The notes under the pieces: model-generated
Databases searched by the model: none
Told to the model about the DNA's origin: nothing
Seen by the model: only the letters and a program-made list of their open reading frames with translations
Position numbers and translations under genes: made by a program
NCBI RefSeq assembly: GCF_905220415.1
Contig: NC_059552.1
Coordinates: forward strand, 6,649,001-6,713,000
Length of the DNA: 64,000 bases
Origin: Colias croceus
Taxonomy: Eukaryota; Arthropoda; Insecta; Lepidoptera; Pieridae
Direction: 5' to 3'
In this document: piece by piece, positions 24,001 to 39,000 of the stretch
How positions within the stretch are numbered: position 1 is the first letter of the stretch
Layout of the letters: every line of letters begins with the position of its first letter

Positions 24001-27000
24001 TAAAACATTCCGATTTATTTGTAGTTTATAAAATATTGTATCTAAGTAGGTATATAGTAGAAGTATGGAAAATAAGGATTTTTGTAGATTTAAGTATTAT
24101 TCATTTTTGCCTATATACTGTTCCATTTTCGTATAAATGACATTTTATTAGAAAATAAAATGTTCACTCCATCATTTTAAAGATTGAATTCTTTGCCGGT
24201 TCTGACCTAGTAAAAGCGACAACACTGCATAAATTAAAGCTCGATCACAATAGTTAACTATACCCGATTCATTTAACATTCATTTTGCAGTTGCAGTCAA
24301 ATAGAGAAGTTTAATAAAAAAATCGTTTCTAAGTATTTATTTACACTTTATGAGTAGCTCACTTACGTTGGAAATCCATACTAATATTATAAATGCGAAA
24401 GTAACTCTGTCTGTCTGTCTGTCTGTTACTCAATCACGACTAAACTACTGAACCAATTTGCATGAAATTTGGTATGGAGATATTTTGATACCCGAGAAAG
24501 GACATAGGATAGGTTTTATCCCGGAAATCCCACGGGAACGGGAACTATGCGGGTTTTGCTTTGACTGCGCGGGCGATGCCGCGGTTGGAAAGCTAGTAAG
24601 AATATAATTTATCTTATAGGTATAGTGAGTAGCTTATACTTCCATCTGTATTCTGTGCTAATACCTATGCTGCCTTGAATAATTAAATCAGAGTTTAGTT
24701 TCCTACGTAGGTACTTAATGGAGTTTCAAGTGCGAAAACTCATATTTCTAGAACTTAGTAATCTAAATTATTGATGAATGTATTTTGAGTAAAAAACTAG
24801 GTGATTGTGAAAATAGAGTATGAAAACTTTATTTATTTACAATAACATGAATATCAAACAAAGCCGCGAACCAAATATTACTCAACTATTAGTTAATAAA
24901 GTAATGATTTCACTTTATTTGTAAACAAATTATGAATAAGATATCGTGGTGTTTATTACTAATTCACTAGAGACTAACTATAATTGGAGACCTTTTGATA
25001 TTTGAGGGTCATTGCTCTTTTATTTTCTCTCTAGTGTTATACCGGTGACCTCCCAGATCTCTATAGTTATTAGACTGTGTAATTCAGAAATAAATCATTT
25101 ATGTTACTTGATATTTTAATCTTTAGTTTTAATGTAGTTAATTTGGATAATATCTAATCTGGGAATGATCAAAGTGGTATAAAAAGCTTATGAAACTTTT
25201 GCTTTATTACCTAAAACCTTTATTAGATAAGTAACTTGAGTAGTTAGATAGATAGTTTAACCTAGAGTAAAATTGAAGTTTATGTATACTTGAATATTAT
25301 GTATACTTTTGACCATAAATACCACTATGTAAATTCATGTAACCTTTGGGCACATAAACACTGTTTTCTATAATGAGAGAGTTAATAGTCAAAAGTTTCA
25401 GCACTTGAAGATTGTATGCACAATTCGAGCCCAAAGTTAAGGACAAATAATCTACATCTGGTATGAAAGTCCTAAAACTAGGACAGGACAATTGGTTTTG
25501 CGTTTTAAACCTCCATTGAAATTTCACATCTGCTACCGTAGACAGGCTTAAAATTAGGTCGGGACTTAAGGCATCCTTTAAGAAATATACCTATACCTAT
25601 ACCTTATAAATGACAAATATTTTATATAATACCTACTAGGTTTCCACCCGCGGCTTTGCCCGCGCAGCCAAGAAAAATCCGCATAGTTCCCGTTCCCGTA
25701 GGATTTCCGGGATTGCGTCATTTTCCCGGGATAAAAAGTAGCCTATGTCCTTTCTTGGTTATCAAAATATATCCATAACAAATTTCATGAAAATTGGTTC
25801 TGTAGTTCAGGCGAGATTGAGTAACAGACAGACGGACAGAGTTACTTTCGCATTTATAATATAAGTATGCATAATACCTATTAAATAATTACCTATAAAT
25901 TTATAATACCTGTGAATTGTCACTGAAATAATCTTCCAATCGCATTTATCATCAAATATAAAAGAAGGGCAATAGAAAGATTCGCCTATTAGAAGCTTAC
26001 CTAGTGGAATAATACCAAAGCCAACATTCAGTCTCACTATTGAGACTGGATACAAAAATAGCTTATTAAAAATAACCCACACTAAAGTTCGCAGGATAAC
26101 ATTTAAAAAAGGTCTAAACACTGCCAATTTATCTTGTGATAGTGGATTAATACCGTCCATACATCACCGTAGAGCTCAAATGGTTACTTCAATAAAATAG
26201 CATTTAACGTACATTCCCTCCATTATAAATTCATTCTTTATCGTTACATGTCTTATAATGTCGGATTAACTGCACACTGTCTTTTACAAACAGATATACA
26301 TTAAGATATCAAATATATAAGATTCTCGTGTCGCGATGTATAAAGTAAAATTCATCTGAAACGGCTTGATCGATTCTCATTAAATTTTGTGTGCATATCG
26401 GGTAGGTCTGTGATTTGGACCACATCTATTTTTCATACCCATAAGTGATAAGTGTGGCAGAACAATGTTTGGCGGGACAGCTAATACATTAATAAAATAC
26501 TAGCCGCTCATCCCGACTCCGCCTGGGTGGACCCGGGATAAATACATAATAAAATATAACCTACTAGATTTCCGCCCCCGGCTTCGCCCGCGTTTTCAAA
26601 GGAAAACCCGCATAGTTCCCGTTCCCGTGAGATTTCCGGGATAAAACCTATCCTATGTGTTAATCCAAGTTACCCTCTATATGTGTGCTAAATTTCATTG
26701 TAATCGGTTCAGTAGTTTTTACGTGAAAGAGTAACAAACATCCATACATCCATACCTACATCCATACTTACAAACTTTCGCCTTTTTAAGATGTTCATTA
26801 GGGATAATGTAGAATTCTAATGATAAAATATTTTTATTAATCGGTATAGTAGTTTCAATTCACAGAAAGAAAATAATCATCTTTCCTCTTTATTATATTA
26901 TCTAGTGTAGATAGTTTTTCAATCTGAACCTTTCTTTTGTAATTTCCTAGAATGCCTAGGCTTCTTAGAAGTAAGTTATTGAACGAATAACATTAGTTAT

Positions 27001-30000
27001 TATGTTTGAAATATTATCGTAGAATTTTTCCACGATAATAGAAGATTTGATTCTATGCCAGTTACATTATTGATCACGTTTCAGCTCCTGTGTCTCGTGA
27101 TAAAAGAAAAATAGTAATGTGACGACTTATAAGAAAAAAAAATTATAAATTATCTATTTAGATTTTTGTCTGTAACGTGTAATTCAGGTCAGTTGACTCT
27201 TATTAATAAATTACAACGAAAACGAAATAGTAGAAAACAGAATGTCGTTGAGTAAGTTTCAATTCAATTAGGCACAAAACGCTTTATTCGGGAGGCCCAT
27301 ATTCTGAAAAAGTAGGTTTACTTTACCATTAAATAGCGACGAAATATAAACTAAATGCTTAAAAGGTTGCGGTCGCTGTTCAGAAATTTCCACGTGTAGG
27401 TATTTTGTAGATATAAATGAATTTTACAATTTTACACATTGTTCAACAGTTTTTGCACATCCCATGAAGTCCCATGTCCCCTAGTGGAGTAAGGGGCAGA
27501 TGCATCATTATACATCTGTTTCTCTCCACTGGGAATCGAACCCAGGACCCCTGGGTGCTACTCTCACGCGTCAACCACTGTACCAAGGAGACGGACATCC
27601 TATCATACATTCTTGTCATTATTTTTGTTCTTTATTGAAGGGACTTTAAACGTTAAAAACAGTATTAACCCCGCTGTGAGGAAACTAAATTACTTAATAT
27701 TTAAATAAGGCAGTTTTATTCATTGATAAACAATCTGGATCAAAAACTGAAAACTGGATATATAACTTTCAAATATATTAAACCTATAATGAGTCGCATA
27801 TTAAACATTTCGGAGAATCCTTTGTTTACATATTAGATAAGTAATATGATGGTAATAGTTTGGTATAAAGTTATTGAAACAGAAATGATGAAAATCTATT
27901 CCGTCACATGTGGATACATACGTATGGATGAATATCTATTCATATCGTCAAGTGTCACGTGAAAACTATTCTAGAGATTTAGCTGGTGATATTTTGGCAG
28001 TGTTGTACTGAATTTCTCTTATGCTACTTGCAAGACATACTAGCTTTTAGACGTAGGTTAATCCGGCAGGCATAAACATTTATTGTATTAAAATATTATG
28101 AATTATATTTAATAATCACGATTACCTATTCCCACAAAAGAGTTTATAACACGTCGTCAATTTAATAAATATTACAAAACACATTTCTCAGTTTTGTATT
28201 TTTTTTTGTGAACTCGAAAGTGTGTAGGAAGCTGTAGTCTGAGCTATTTCATCTAATCCTTATGAAACATGTCACGGGACTAATGCTACGAGATTAAATG
28301 AAAATCCGTCGTCTAATGTGTACTTGTTTTAATATTTATTTTTATTACAGTGACGGAATTATTTTCAACATCTAGCTAAGAAAATATATTTTCTGTAAGT
28401 TTACTTTACTGTCTCTGGTTTGAATAAATACTTGTTTATATTGAGAATATATTTGTGTTTTATTTATTCGTTTTAAGGCAGTAAAATTACTTACTACTTT
28501 TAATGCTTGTAATTATTGTGTTAAATCATTTATTGAATTTATTGCACAAAAATCATCAATTAATTTCTATTATCTTAAAATTTGGTAACTATAACTAGTC
28601 GTGTAAGGTTGGAAGTAACAATTTTGTTTTTGTTGTAATGCAAGGAATATTTCAATATAAATAATATTATGTATATTTAGTTTTATTATGTGGGTCGTTA
28701 AGTATTCAGTAATATATCACATAAGACTACTACATGTGCAATTAAAGGGAAATATTTCTTACAAAGTGCCAAGTGAAGTATTGTTGTATCGGACAACATG
28801 AATTACAATGGAGAGCCTTTCAAGCCTAGTGAACCTTAAAAGCATGCTTATATAAAAGAAATAGTTTATTATTTGCAAAAATATACAAATCTATTATATA
28901 GAAAAACATCTTATCTACATGATTTATATTTAACTATATTGACAAAAACACTACATCGCATTTCCATTCCACCTGGTAAAATTTTTAATAAAGTTACCAA
29001 AATATTTTGCCTCAAAAAATACCCTCGTGATTTATCACAGCCTCAAATTACGATTAAGTATAATATTTTATATTGTTTACGTTTTCTCTCTATAAAAACC
29101 ATCCTCGTAGGTAATTATATTATAAAAAAAGAATTAACGAAATTGGTTCAGCTGATCTCGATAATTGCGCTTAGCAACAAATTTAGCGTTACATTTTTAC
29201 ATTATAGATTACAATTACTATACCTATCATCGATCCGTAATAAATAGAGCAAGATAATCACATGAGATTTATTAACATTTGTGTTTGAAGCATCCCCGGA
29301 AATACATTCCCGCATCTGCAAATGATACGTTTGTATTAAAACAACGTACCGAATACCAATTCCACGAACCTAGAATTGATGAAGCCACAAAGGCACACAC
29401 ACAGCGCTTGAAAATTCCATTCATTATTAAAAATATACTTTTTCAACAGGTGACTTTGTCTGCTATCAAAAGAAATATTTTTCAATATTTTTCAACACTG
29501 CTTCCTATTGGTCATTGCGTAGAATTCCTCTAAAGCGGTTTTTTAAAATAGATCGAGTCTTTTAACAAAATAGCGATATTGGTGTTCTGTGACTCAATAA
29601 TAGTTTTTATTTTCAATAACAATGACAGTGTTTCTTATCTGAGTTCGAATACGCCAAATTATCGCACCGGAGATTCTCTTTTGCATTACTTATACTATGC
29701 CGATAGTTGATAATCGGATATTCCGATCTAATAAAACAAAATAGCTTAATAAGAAGTAAAGTAGATTCCACTGGTGAAATCATTTTCAAAATAGCATAAT
29801 TTCGAATATAGGTAATTCGTAATTCATCTATTTTATTAATCGGTAAGAGAAAAAGGCTTGAACGAAACTGGTTCTTTCTATACGACAGTCATATTATGTT
29901 TGTATCTTTTTGCTTTATAACGGCTATTTTACAGTTTACACGCGTCCGGATCGAATGAGAACGTGTAAATCCCGGAAGAATAATATGTGACGCACTTGCT

Positions 30001-33000
30001 TTCACATTAATGGATATGTGGAATTATCGGCTTTTACAATTTTATATATTATTGTCTTTGAGGAATTTGAATTGATGTTATGTAGATTGTAAGGGTTTTA
30101 TCCGATTTAGAATTAAAATTTTATATTATTAGAATAAAGCTTTCTATCTGTTATATAAAAATTTCATTGAAATCAGCCCACCATTTTGTCATGTTAGAGC
30201 AATAAGGTAAAATTTATGAATAGGTAAGTTCAACATTTTCAAACCACAAAATCTTTCTATCTGACTTAATTTTCGCCTCTTTAAATTAATTTAATTTTAG
30301 TGCTTGCTTAAATTACAAATTACTGTAACAGTTATTTTAGTCGTTTATCGTGGTTCGGTTGTATAATTAAATTTAGTACAAGCACCAAGTCAACGTTGGA
30401 AAAAGAGGAAAATATAACAATAAATGGCCTGTGGACATCCCATTTATTATTGTTATTCTTTGTACGGACTCTTTTTCTTTTTTAATTAATATTTTCTTTA
30501 TTGAAATATCCAGTGAAGGTATTGTTACTATAAAAAAAATATTGAAATATATTTTTTATAGATCACTAATTGTTTTTTATTTTATACCATTTAAGGGTCA
30601 GCGCACATTTGAATGAAGGAGCATTTTCCACTCTCAATCTATTGGTGAAATTGTCCGTATTGAAATTATACTGAAAATCAATATAACAATTAATTCATAC
30701 ATATTCAAGCGACTACATGCATAAGGAGCGCACATAGTGGAATAGGCAAAGCGCTCCTCTCCGCCATATACTCGTAATATGTGCACTGACCCTTACGAGT
30801 ACATACATAGTATCTAGTATGCTAACATGTCATGGAACTCAAGGACAGCTAGTTTCAGCTTTACGTCCCACAAACTACTAATTACAAGCACACACAACAC
30901 TTAAACTGTTGGATAACATTGGCCGTAATTTCCACCTGCCTTAAACTGTTGACTTGATTTAATTAGACTAAGAACACACAGTAATACAAGTAGGCAAACA
31001 CAAATCAAATCATTGCCCGTCGATATTCTAAGATACCATTTGTGGTATTTGAAAAATACATATTCGTTTAATTGAAAAATGTCTTGGTCTAGCAGGACAC
31101 AGTAATTTACTTGTATATTATATTATAATTTATACAAAAGCTTGTTTCTATTATCAACTATCCTTTTGTTAAAAATTATATTACTGTTTCCTTTTAAATT
31201 GTACAAACGAAATCTCATAGACCAGCAATGAAATGCTACTCAAACCAAACAATTCTGTTAGATTAATGGAAAATGGCCAAAAAATATGTTGACAGACAGC
31301 CGAGGTCAATCGGAGGATCTTTTGATCCGTTTTTATATTGATGCAATGAAATAAACTTAAATATATTGTCATTCGGGACACATTTCAACCTTTATATAAG
31401 TAGAAACGAAAATATAACAGAGTAAAGGTCAAATTTAATTAAAAGGAAAATTGAAAACTTGTACTATATTCCGGGCAATACGATGTATGACTTCAATACG
31501 TCAATGGAAGAATCAGATATTTTAATACGATATTGAAATTAATTAAGTGGGCTGAATCTGGAACGTAATCTTAGGACTACAATAAAATCTTTCTCGTACA
31601 CCGTTGATATATTTTACGAAATATATTTTTAAAAATTTAGACCAAATACTTTTCATGTTTTTAGAAATAGTTCAACACAAAAACAATTTCAATTATTTCT
31701 TTAACTGAATGTGAAACACTTCGGACTTTGGACGTCCGGAAATTTCTGGAAGTGAATTGTACAATCTGTAGCTTTACCTGTCAAACGCTTATAATTAAGT
31801 ACTCTATGCATACCATTTGCTGATTATTATCTAACATCAAAGAAAGAATACTATGTAATCAATGATATTATAATATTTTCTTTAATGCAAAGGTTTATTT
31901 GTAATTTATCTAGTGCTATTAGTTTCAATATGTATTATATAGTATACCTTCAGAATTTTGGCGAATAAAAAGCGAGCTGGAATCACCTGGTAATAATCTG
32001 CCTACCATGCGTATTTTTAATTATTAACCGACTTCAAAAAAAGGAGGAGGTTATCAATTCGGTCGGTATATTTTTTTTTTATGAAACTATCATTTAAATT
32101 ATGTATAGACTATATCTATGTTACATACAGGTAATTATATCCTTGGTTCGTTTCCCTTGACTTGATTTAATATCAACAGCCTTAATTGGTTCATACGGAT
32201 AGACTTACATAAAATATTATGAGAAATAATAGCTAGATAGATAGAGAACTCTGCACATTTTTTGTTAACTATACCTACATTAAAGTTAAACAGCAATAGT
32301 ACCTAGTATACTAGTTTTAAATTAGAATTTTTAGCTCAAACATTTACGCTTTTTCGAAGTATGCATATGCACTTAAAGGCTTCAAAAATGCAAATTCAAC
32401 AGGGTTCATTGTGAATTTTGTGGATTTATTTCAGTATTTAAGAAGTTCGTTACAGCATTAATGCTGGCGTTATATGAAAAATACGACATATTAAAAGGAT
32501 ATTAATTATAAAATAGCAGATAAAATTTCGGGTGGTTTAACACATTGAAATTTCATCATTGCTCACATTTTAATTCTGAAAATCGGCGTTTAATACGTTG
32601 GAATTTATTGTAATTAATTCTGCTAATGAAATATTTAACAGTTTTTAATTTATTTTAAAATAAATCCCTTTACTAAAATTAATGAATTTTAGTTAGTAAA
32701 CACAATCAAGTCAATGTCACACGCGCAAAGTAATAAAATCTCGACACGCTTTTGACTAACTCGAGTATAGTATTTTATTATGTTTGACTAAGTTAATATT
32801 AAACTAGTTAAACATCGAACCGTAAAAGATGAAGCAAACACAAACTCTTCATTTTATTTTTTCATTTACCTAGAATTCGAGATGGAATTTTCTATGAAAT
32901 AAAAGGCATATTAACAATAAAATAAATAATAAATAAATAAAATTTGTACAAACAGTAAACATTATCATCATAATATTATAAAGCCATTCTAAGTCCCTAC

Positions 33001-36000
33001 TGAGTAATATGTTAAAGGTACAAAATATTATCTTATTTCGGAACAATTTTGTATAAAAGAAAGGGATTACAATGGTTCAAGCAAAAATAGTTTCAAACTT
33101 ATTTCACGAGTGTAAAAACCAGGCTACGTTACAATTCTTGGTTGCTCAAAAATGAATTAACTAACTACTAGAAAATATATTGACAAGATCACCAATGAGT
33201 GAAAAAATATCGTCCTGCAAAACTATTGTTCCAATCATGGGACATTTAAGTAAAATTTTGTTTTGCCAAAAGAAGATTTTTTGTGACCATTGTGATCGAT
33301 CTTAATATCTGTGTTATACATTCTAATTTCTAACAATTATATGATTCTTCGTCGATTTAGAAAATTCATCTTAGGCCCGATTTTTCAATCCTTAGTTAAA
33401 ACTTACCCATCCAATAAAGTATTACACGATAATATTAAAATGTCACCTATAAACGGTCAGGGAAGAAGAAAATATTTTTGAAATGGTAGTTTAATGCGTT
33501 ATTCGACGAATAAGTTTTAACCAACGATTGAAAAATCGGCCCTTAACTGAACGTTTCTCTAGCCGTCATATAAAAATAAATGATTTTGTGGCACGCAGCT
33601 TTCTTATAAAAGTAAATAAACATCTTTGTGGGTTCACACTTGATAATAAAAGGCTTAAAATAAAATACTTAGTATTAAATCTAAACGATGGTACTATAGT
33701 TCCATCGTTCTTGTCGTAATGCGCTTATGTGATTTTCTAGAGCTGAATAGGTTTTAGCTATTTACTTTGAATAGATTTAACTTAATTTTATTTGTGAAGT
33801 CGTCGTGCTTTTATGCAATTATTTAAGCTTAAATCAAAAGTGCCGTTTAGTTTTAAAAGCGACTAAAGTGATTATTCAGTATAATGTGCTCTTTATTAGA
33901 TTTAAATTGCGTTATAAATGATATTTTCATTTTATGTGTATTCTGCTCTTTTTCGTGAAATTAAACATCGTGAGACATGACAGAGAATCAAAAAGGTCAA
34001 TGACATTTAATGCGTTAATGCGATTTGTTTAAAAACTGTCCTACAACAGAGAGCATCTTTTGCAATTAAGAGAACCCGTATTCTATCATCTATCCACCAG
34101 GCCAGACGTAAGTAGACCCTGCCGTCTCATATATTAATTTTCAATAACCAATAAATAGACTGTAAACCCTAAAAGCTTACATTTTACATAGGTACATTTC
34201 ATGTATGACGCACGACTTAATTTTTTCTTATAGATTCAATACAACTTGTGTCCTGGCCAGGTCCTAAAGTCGTTCCTACTGTAATACCTACTTCTATCCC
34301 ACACTAATAGCCGATAAAACCTCAATCTCCTGATCTGCAACCTCATCCCGATCCCTAAGCACTCCTTCATTATTATTCAGAAGTCATTATCGACCGTAAG
34401 ACGTTTGACCTCAAGTCGTGATAATTGCCTCTGTCCTAAGAGAATAGCACGACTCTACACAATTACTGTAGAATAAGGAAAAGCAAACAATATCGGTCTG
34501 GTTCTACCTACTATTAATCCATACTAATATTATAGATGCGAAAATAACTCTGTCTGTCTGTCTGTTACTCAATCACGCCTAAACTACTGAACCAATTTTC
34601 ATGAAATTTGGTATGGAGATATTTTGATACCCGAGGCTACATAGGCTACTTTTTATCCCGGGAAAATGACGCAATCCCGGAAATCCCACGGGAACGGGAA
34701 CTGTGCGGGTTTTTCTTTGATTGCGCGGGCGAAGCCGCGGGCGGAAACCTAGTTTCTTATATTTCGCTTATAAAATACTGTGAAATTGTGTATTTATGTT
34801 CATTTTAACGGTACATTCTTATTGCAAAATATTCAATTACAAACTATTTAATAGAATATTTTGTGCAATAATGTAAATAAAATGAACTCACTTACTCTTA
34901 AAATTAACTTTAATGAGAAACTAAATCTTATAATACAAAGCCCTCGCGCCGTGATTATAACTATCATTTCTCTTGATCGTGAAATATTTTAAAATGCTTT
35001 CAAAACTCCTACAATCTAATTAAACGCAAACCTAAGACGCAAACAATGTCATGTTCATTTCTTATAATAGTATCATAATTTAGCCTCTAAATTCCCATTA
35101 TTTCTGCCTAAGTGAAAGGTTAACATTCAGAACACGTGCATAATATTTATGCTTAGGAAAGCATGCTATTTGAGGCATTTGTGGCTATAGTGTGCAGACA
35201 TCGTACATTGCTCGCTATATAACATCATGTATGTGAGGTATTAAACCTGCCGTTCAATGTAAAACAAATTGGTTAACCGAGCTCTACGCTACGTACGCAT
35301 GCTCGACTATTTCAGTTTATGCAAACTAAATGTAGTTTCGGATAGCAATATTAGAAGTTAACTTAGCCGCAGACGTTTAAAACTAATACTAGTGGTAAAC
35401 ATGTCTGCGTAAATATTGTAAAGAATAAAATATAATAATATTCTTAACTCAGCCGGCGCAGTGTCCAAAATAAACAACATTATCTAAATCATAATATTTT
35501 AAAACATGCACTCATACAGATACAAAAAGAAAGCTTGGGTATCTATTCATACTTTTTTTAATATTCTATGATTAATTATTACACTCGCATAATTTCGCAG
35601 CGCATCTCAAACATTAACACACAATTAACATCAAGTCAAAAGTCGCTTAAACCATTATAACCTTAGGCCGTATTCAGACAGAAAGCTGGAAACTTATAAG
35701 CGCTTACCGGCGCTTGTCAGCGCTGGTTCGTTGTACAAAAAGGAAGCAGGCTGAAGCAGATCAAGACAAATTTTATATGACAGCGCCAAGCGCTGACCGG
35801 CGCGGGTTGAAGCTTGTCGGCGCCGATCAGCGCTTATCGGCGCGTGTTCATATATTTTCCTGCGCGGGTTATCAGCGCTGACAAGCGCCGATAAGCGCTT
35901 ATAAGTTTCCAGCTTTCTTTCTGAATACGCCCTTACGTTATAATAGTATACTTACGTTATAAACAGTATAAAGTTAGGTCAAGCACTCACCAGACATTTC

Positions 36001-39000
36001 CGCAGAATTCTTGGATATTTCGCAGAATATACAAGCGTAGCAAACCGTTATTATCACCAACGGTAGGAAGTACATAGCCAGCAGACATGTGACGTTGTAC
36101 GCCAGCTCTTGGTGTTGGTTCGAGAAAGCCTCGAATGATACGCACTGCTCGAACTCCGGGACCGTCGGATGTTGCATCACACGGAACACGAGGCTCTGTA
36201 ACAAAAATTGATTGTGAAATGTCAATTCTAATAATAGAATGTATTTTTTATTAAATAAAATGCGTTGTATAGAATATAGAGTCACTGAGGATTGAATAAA
36301 CCTAACTTTTTGTTAGGTATAGGTACACAAAATCCAGTGTGTGAAAAAGTACGTTTTATTTTAACTTTGGCAATTGGTATACATGCTACAAAGAGCCATT
36401 GGTATACATGTTACAGAGAGCAATTTGTACACATCATCGATTTATTAAGAAGTAAGTTAAATAACTAACGGAAGAATAACCTTTAACCTAACAATTTTAA
36501 TTTCGTAAAATCGTATTTTCTATACTTGACATAATAAATTAAAGAATAATTAATATTATATTAAAGCTGCTCTACAACAAAAATAAAACAGAGAAAATAA
36601 TTATTTTAGGGTATGATTAATCACCTGTCTGTGCTCTAACGCCGTCACTGCGATAATGTCATTAATAAATGAAAAAAAATTCAATGTTCATAATATTACA
36701 AGTAGGTAGGGTAGGTAGGTATATTCGTTTCATAATATTATGAAACGAATCATATCCTACCTTCAAGTCCTCAAATTAAATATATACCTACCATATTTTC
36801 TATCTCACTTAATTTGTAAACAAATAAATAAAATATTTCACAGATATTAAAAGAACCAAAGACTAAAACCTTCAAGTCGTTTCAATAAAATGATGGCGTA
36901 TTTTCCATTTCACTTCGTCCATTTTCCCCTCAAGCTACCCCTAAAAGGATCTAATTGCCTGTCTTTGTAAGGCTAAGCTGTAATCTTGACTTTACAAGAA
37001 ATGTGCATTTTATATTTTGCTGAAATAATTACTAAGCTATTGCATAGCTTATCTATCGCGGGCCTTGAGCGCGGGGACCACAGCGGGGACCGTATCGAGA
37101 AATTCCGTAGGTAACGAAAAAACCTCACGCTCCCCACTCCGACTGGCGGAGGTGGGGCTTGAAGGCATAGCATGCAATAGCTTTACCGCGGCAGTCCTCG
37201 AGTGCCACACGTCGTTTTTATTTTTTGTAGACACTAGAAGTAGTTTATGACTTATGAGATCAAATGGTAATTGGTTATTTATACTTTCCTATTTCTGCAA
37301 TTTTAAGCTAATTTTGAATGCTAATTTGAAAATTATTTATCGTCATATTATTTTTACATACCTATAGCGAATTCATTACAAAACTTATTCGTTATTTAGT
37401 TTCATGAATCACGCGTAATTCGATTTATTATTTCAATTTTAAGTATAAGTGTGTAAATAATTATACTACAAAAATATCTGCGTTATTGAACAAGCTAATT
37501 TCACGTACTATTGGTTTGTATTCAAAAAATATTTTCGTGAAACAATATTAGTTCCCTTAAGCCTGTTGACATGGTTACGACAAAGCTGATAATATTTATT
37601 TTAATTAATTTGGTTTAACTAGATGTAATTTATTTTTTTTAATAAAGGAGATTTTACAGTTTTTAGTACAGCATTTACTTGATATCGTGTTAAGTTTACA
37701 ACAATAATAGTACCTATGTATAATGTATATAATATAGCCGTTTAACATTTTTAATAATAATTTGTTTCATTCATGTATTGTAAACAGATTTAAATCTCTA
37801 GTTGACATTAAAGACATTTTTACAACTTTTAAATATATTTATCTAAAAGTTTGAAGACTTTAAAAGAGTTAATTTAGCCATTCGGAATTCTGAGAAACAT
37901 CATTGAGAACCCTTGGAGCAAATAGTATACCTAACATCAAAGTCCTTATCGCAATTACTTTTAAAGTATGCAAGCATACAATAACAAGCATGTACAATGT
38001 ACATATTATATATTTGTTTCATTTATCGACATGTGATTAAAGAAACTCATTTCCAATAAAATTTTATTTCTCTGCTTTTGTGCGGGGAGGGTCAGTAATC
38101 AAAACTTGTGATTGAATTTGACCCACTTTTCCTTTGATTTTTACTGGAATGTTTCAAACGCATTTTTGCTTTGAAAGTAAATTATTGGACGCGTGTATTT
38201 TGATCTATGTATTTTATAAATCTAGAAAATAGTTCAATTTCAGTAATAAATATTCTGGAATACTAATATCCTGTGCGGTACAATTGTATCCCATTTATTT
38301 GATATAAAGGAATAAAAAAAAATATTTTATTCGTGTTGTTAATTCCATAATTTATTTTAAATTTTACATTAACGGGAGTAAAGTCCCGAACACAAACTAG
38401 TTCAAAATTTGAAACAGGGATACAAATTAATCTCTCATATTGAATTAGTTTGTTTGTTTGTCAACCGTTGTTACATTTATACGCTTCGCTTCGCTTTTAT
38501 CCCAAAACTATATTGGATTTTCTAAATAACACCGCATTTTATTGAGATTGTATTTCGTAAAATATAAAGCCATTATTCAACTTAATTAATATCCAAAAAT
38601 GTGGTTTTGGTACTCTTTGTATTTGCAAAAAATAAAATACATAATTCTTTTATAGGTGCAAATACGATTTCTTCCGATAATTAGATGAAAAAAATATTAT
38701 ATCCAGAGAAAAAAAATTAATTGAAACAGAGACGCATAAAATGTTCATCTTATTGAGAAACAGATCTTCTAGCCATTCTCTTTATTTTCTACCCCATTTA
38801 ATAAAATATAATCTTAGCTATTCCTGACGTAGAACTTTGTCCATATTATTATATTTATTAGGTATATTATAATATTTATTATATTAGCATTGCTCCGCTC
38901 CTGTTGGTCTTAGCGTGAAAATATATAGCGTATAGCCTTCCTCGATAAATGGGCTTTCTAACACCGAAAGAATTTTTCAAATCGGTCCAGTAGTTCCCGA

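Larger units (their letters stand above)
20443..35990 (-). other. Receptor intron 4, the longest
   Basis: A 15.5-kb intron between exons 4 and 5. It contains MITEs at 20.5, 22.5, 30.6, 33.4 and 35.7 kb, a DDE transposase fragment at 21.6 kb, Helitron-like copies at 24.4, 25.6, 26.3, 26.6, 29.1 and 34.5 kb and a SINE at 27.5 kb. Other stretches show no recognisable structure. Confidence 0.7.

Noticed and set aside
25807..26160. 117-codon minus frame
   Set aside because: It begins in unique AT-rich sequence and runs into the end of a Helitron-like repeat; no domain and no splice context.
28873..29247. 124-codon plus frame
   Set aside because: It overlaps a family 3 Helitron-like remnant and has AT-driven composition (Lys, Ile, Leu, Tyr) without a recognisable domain.
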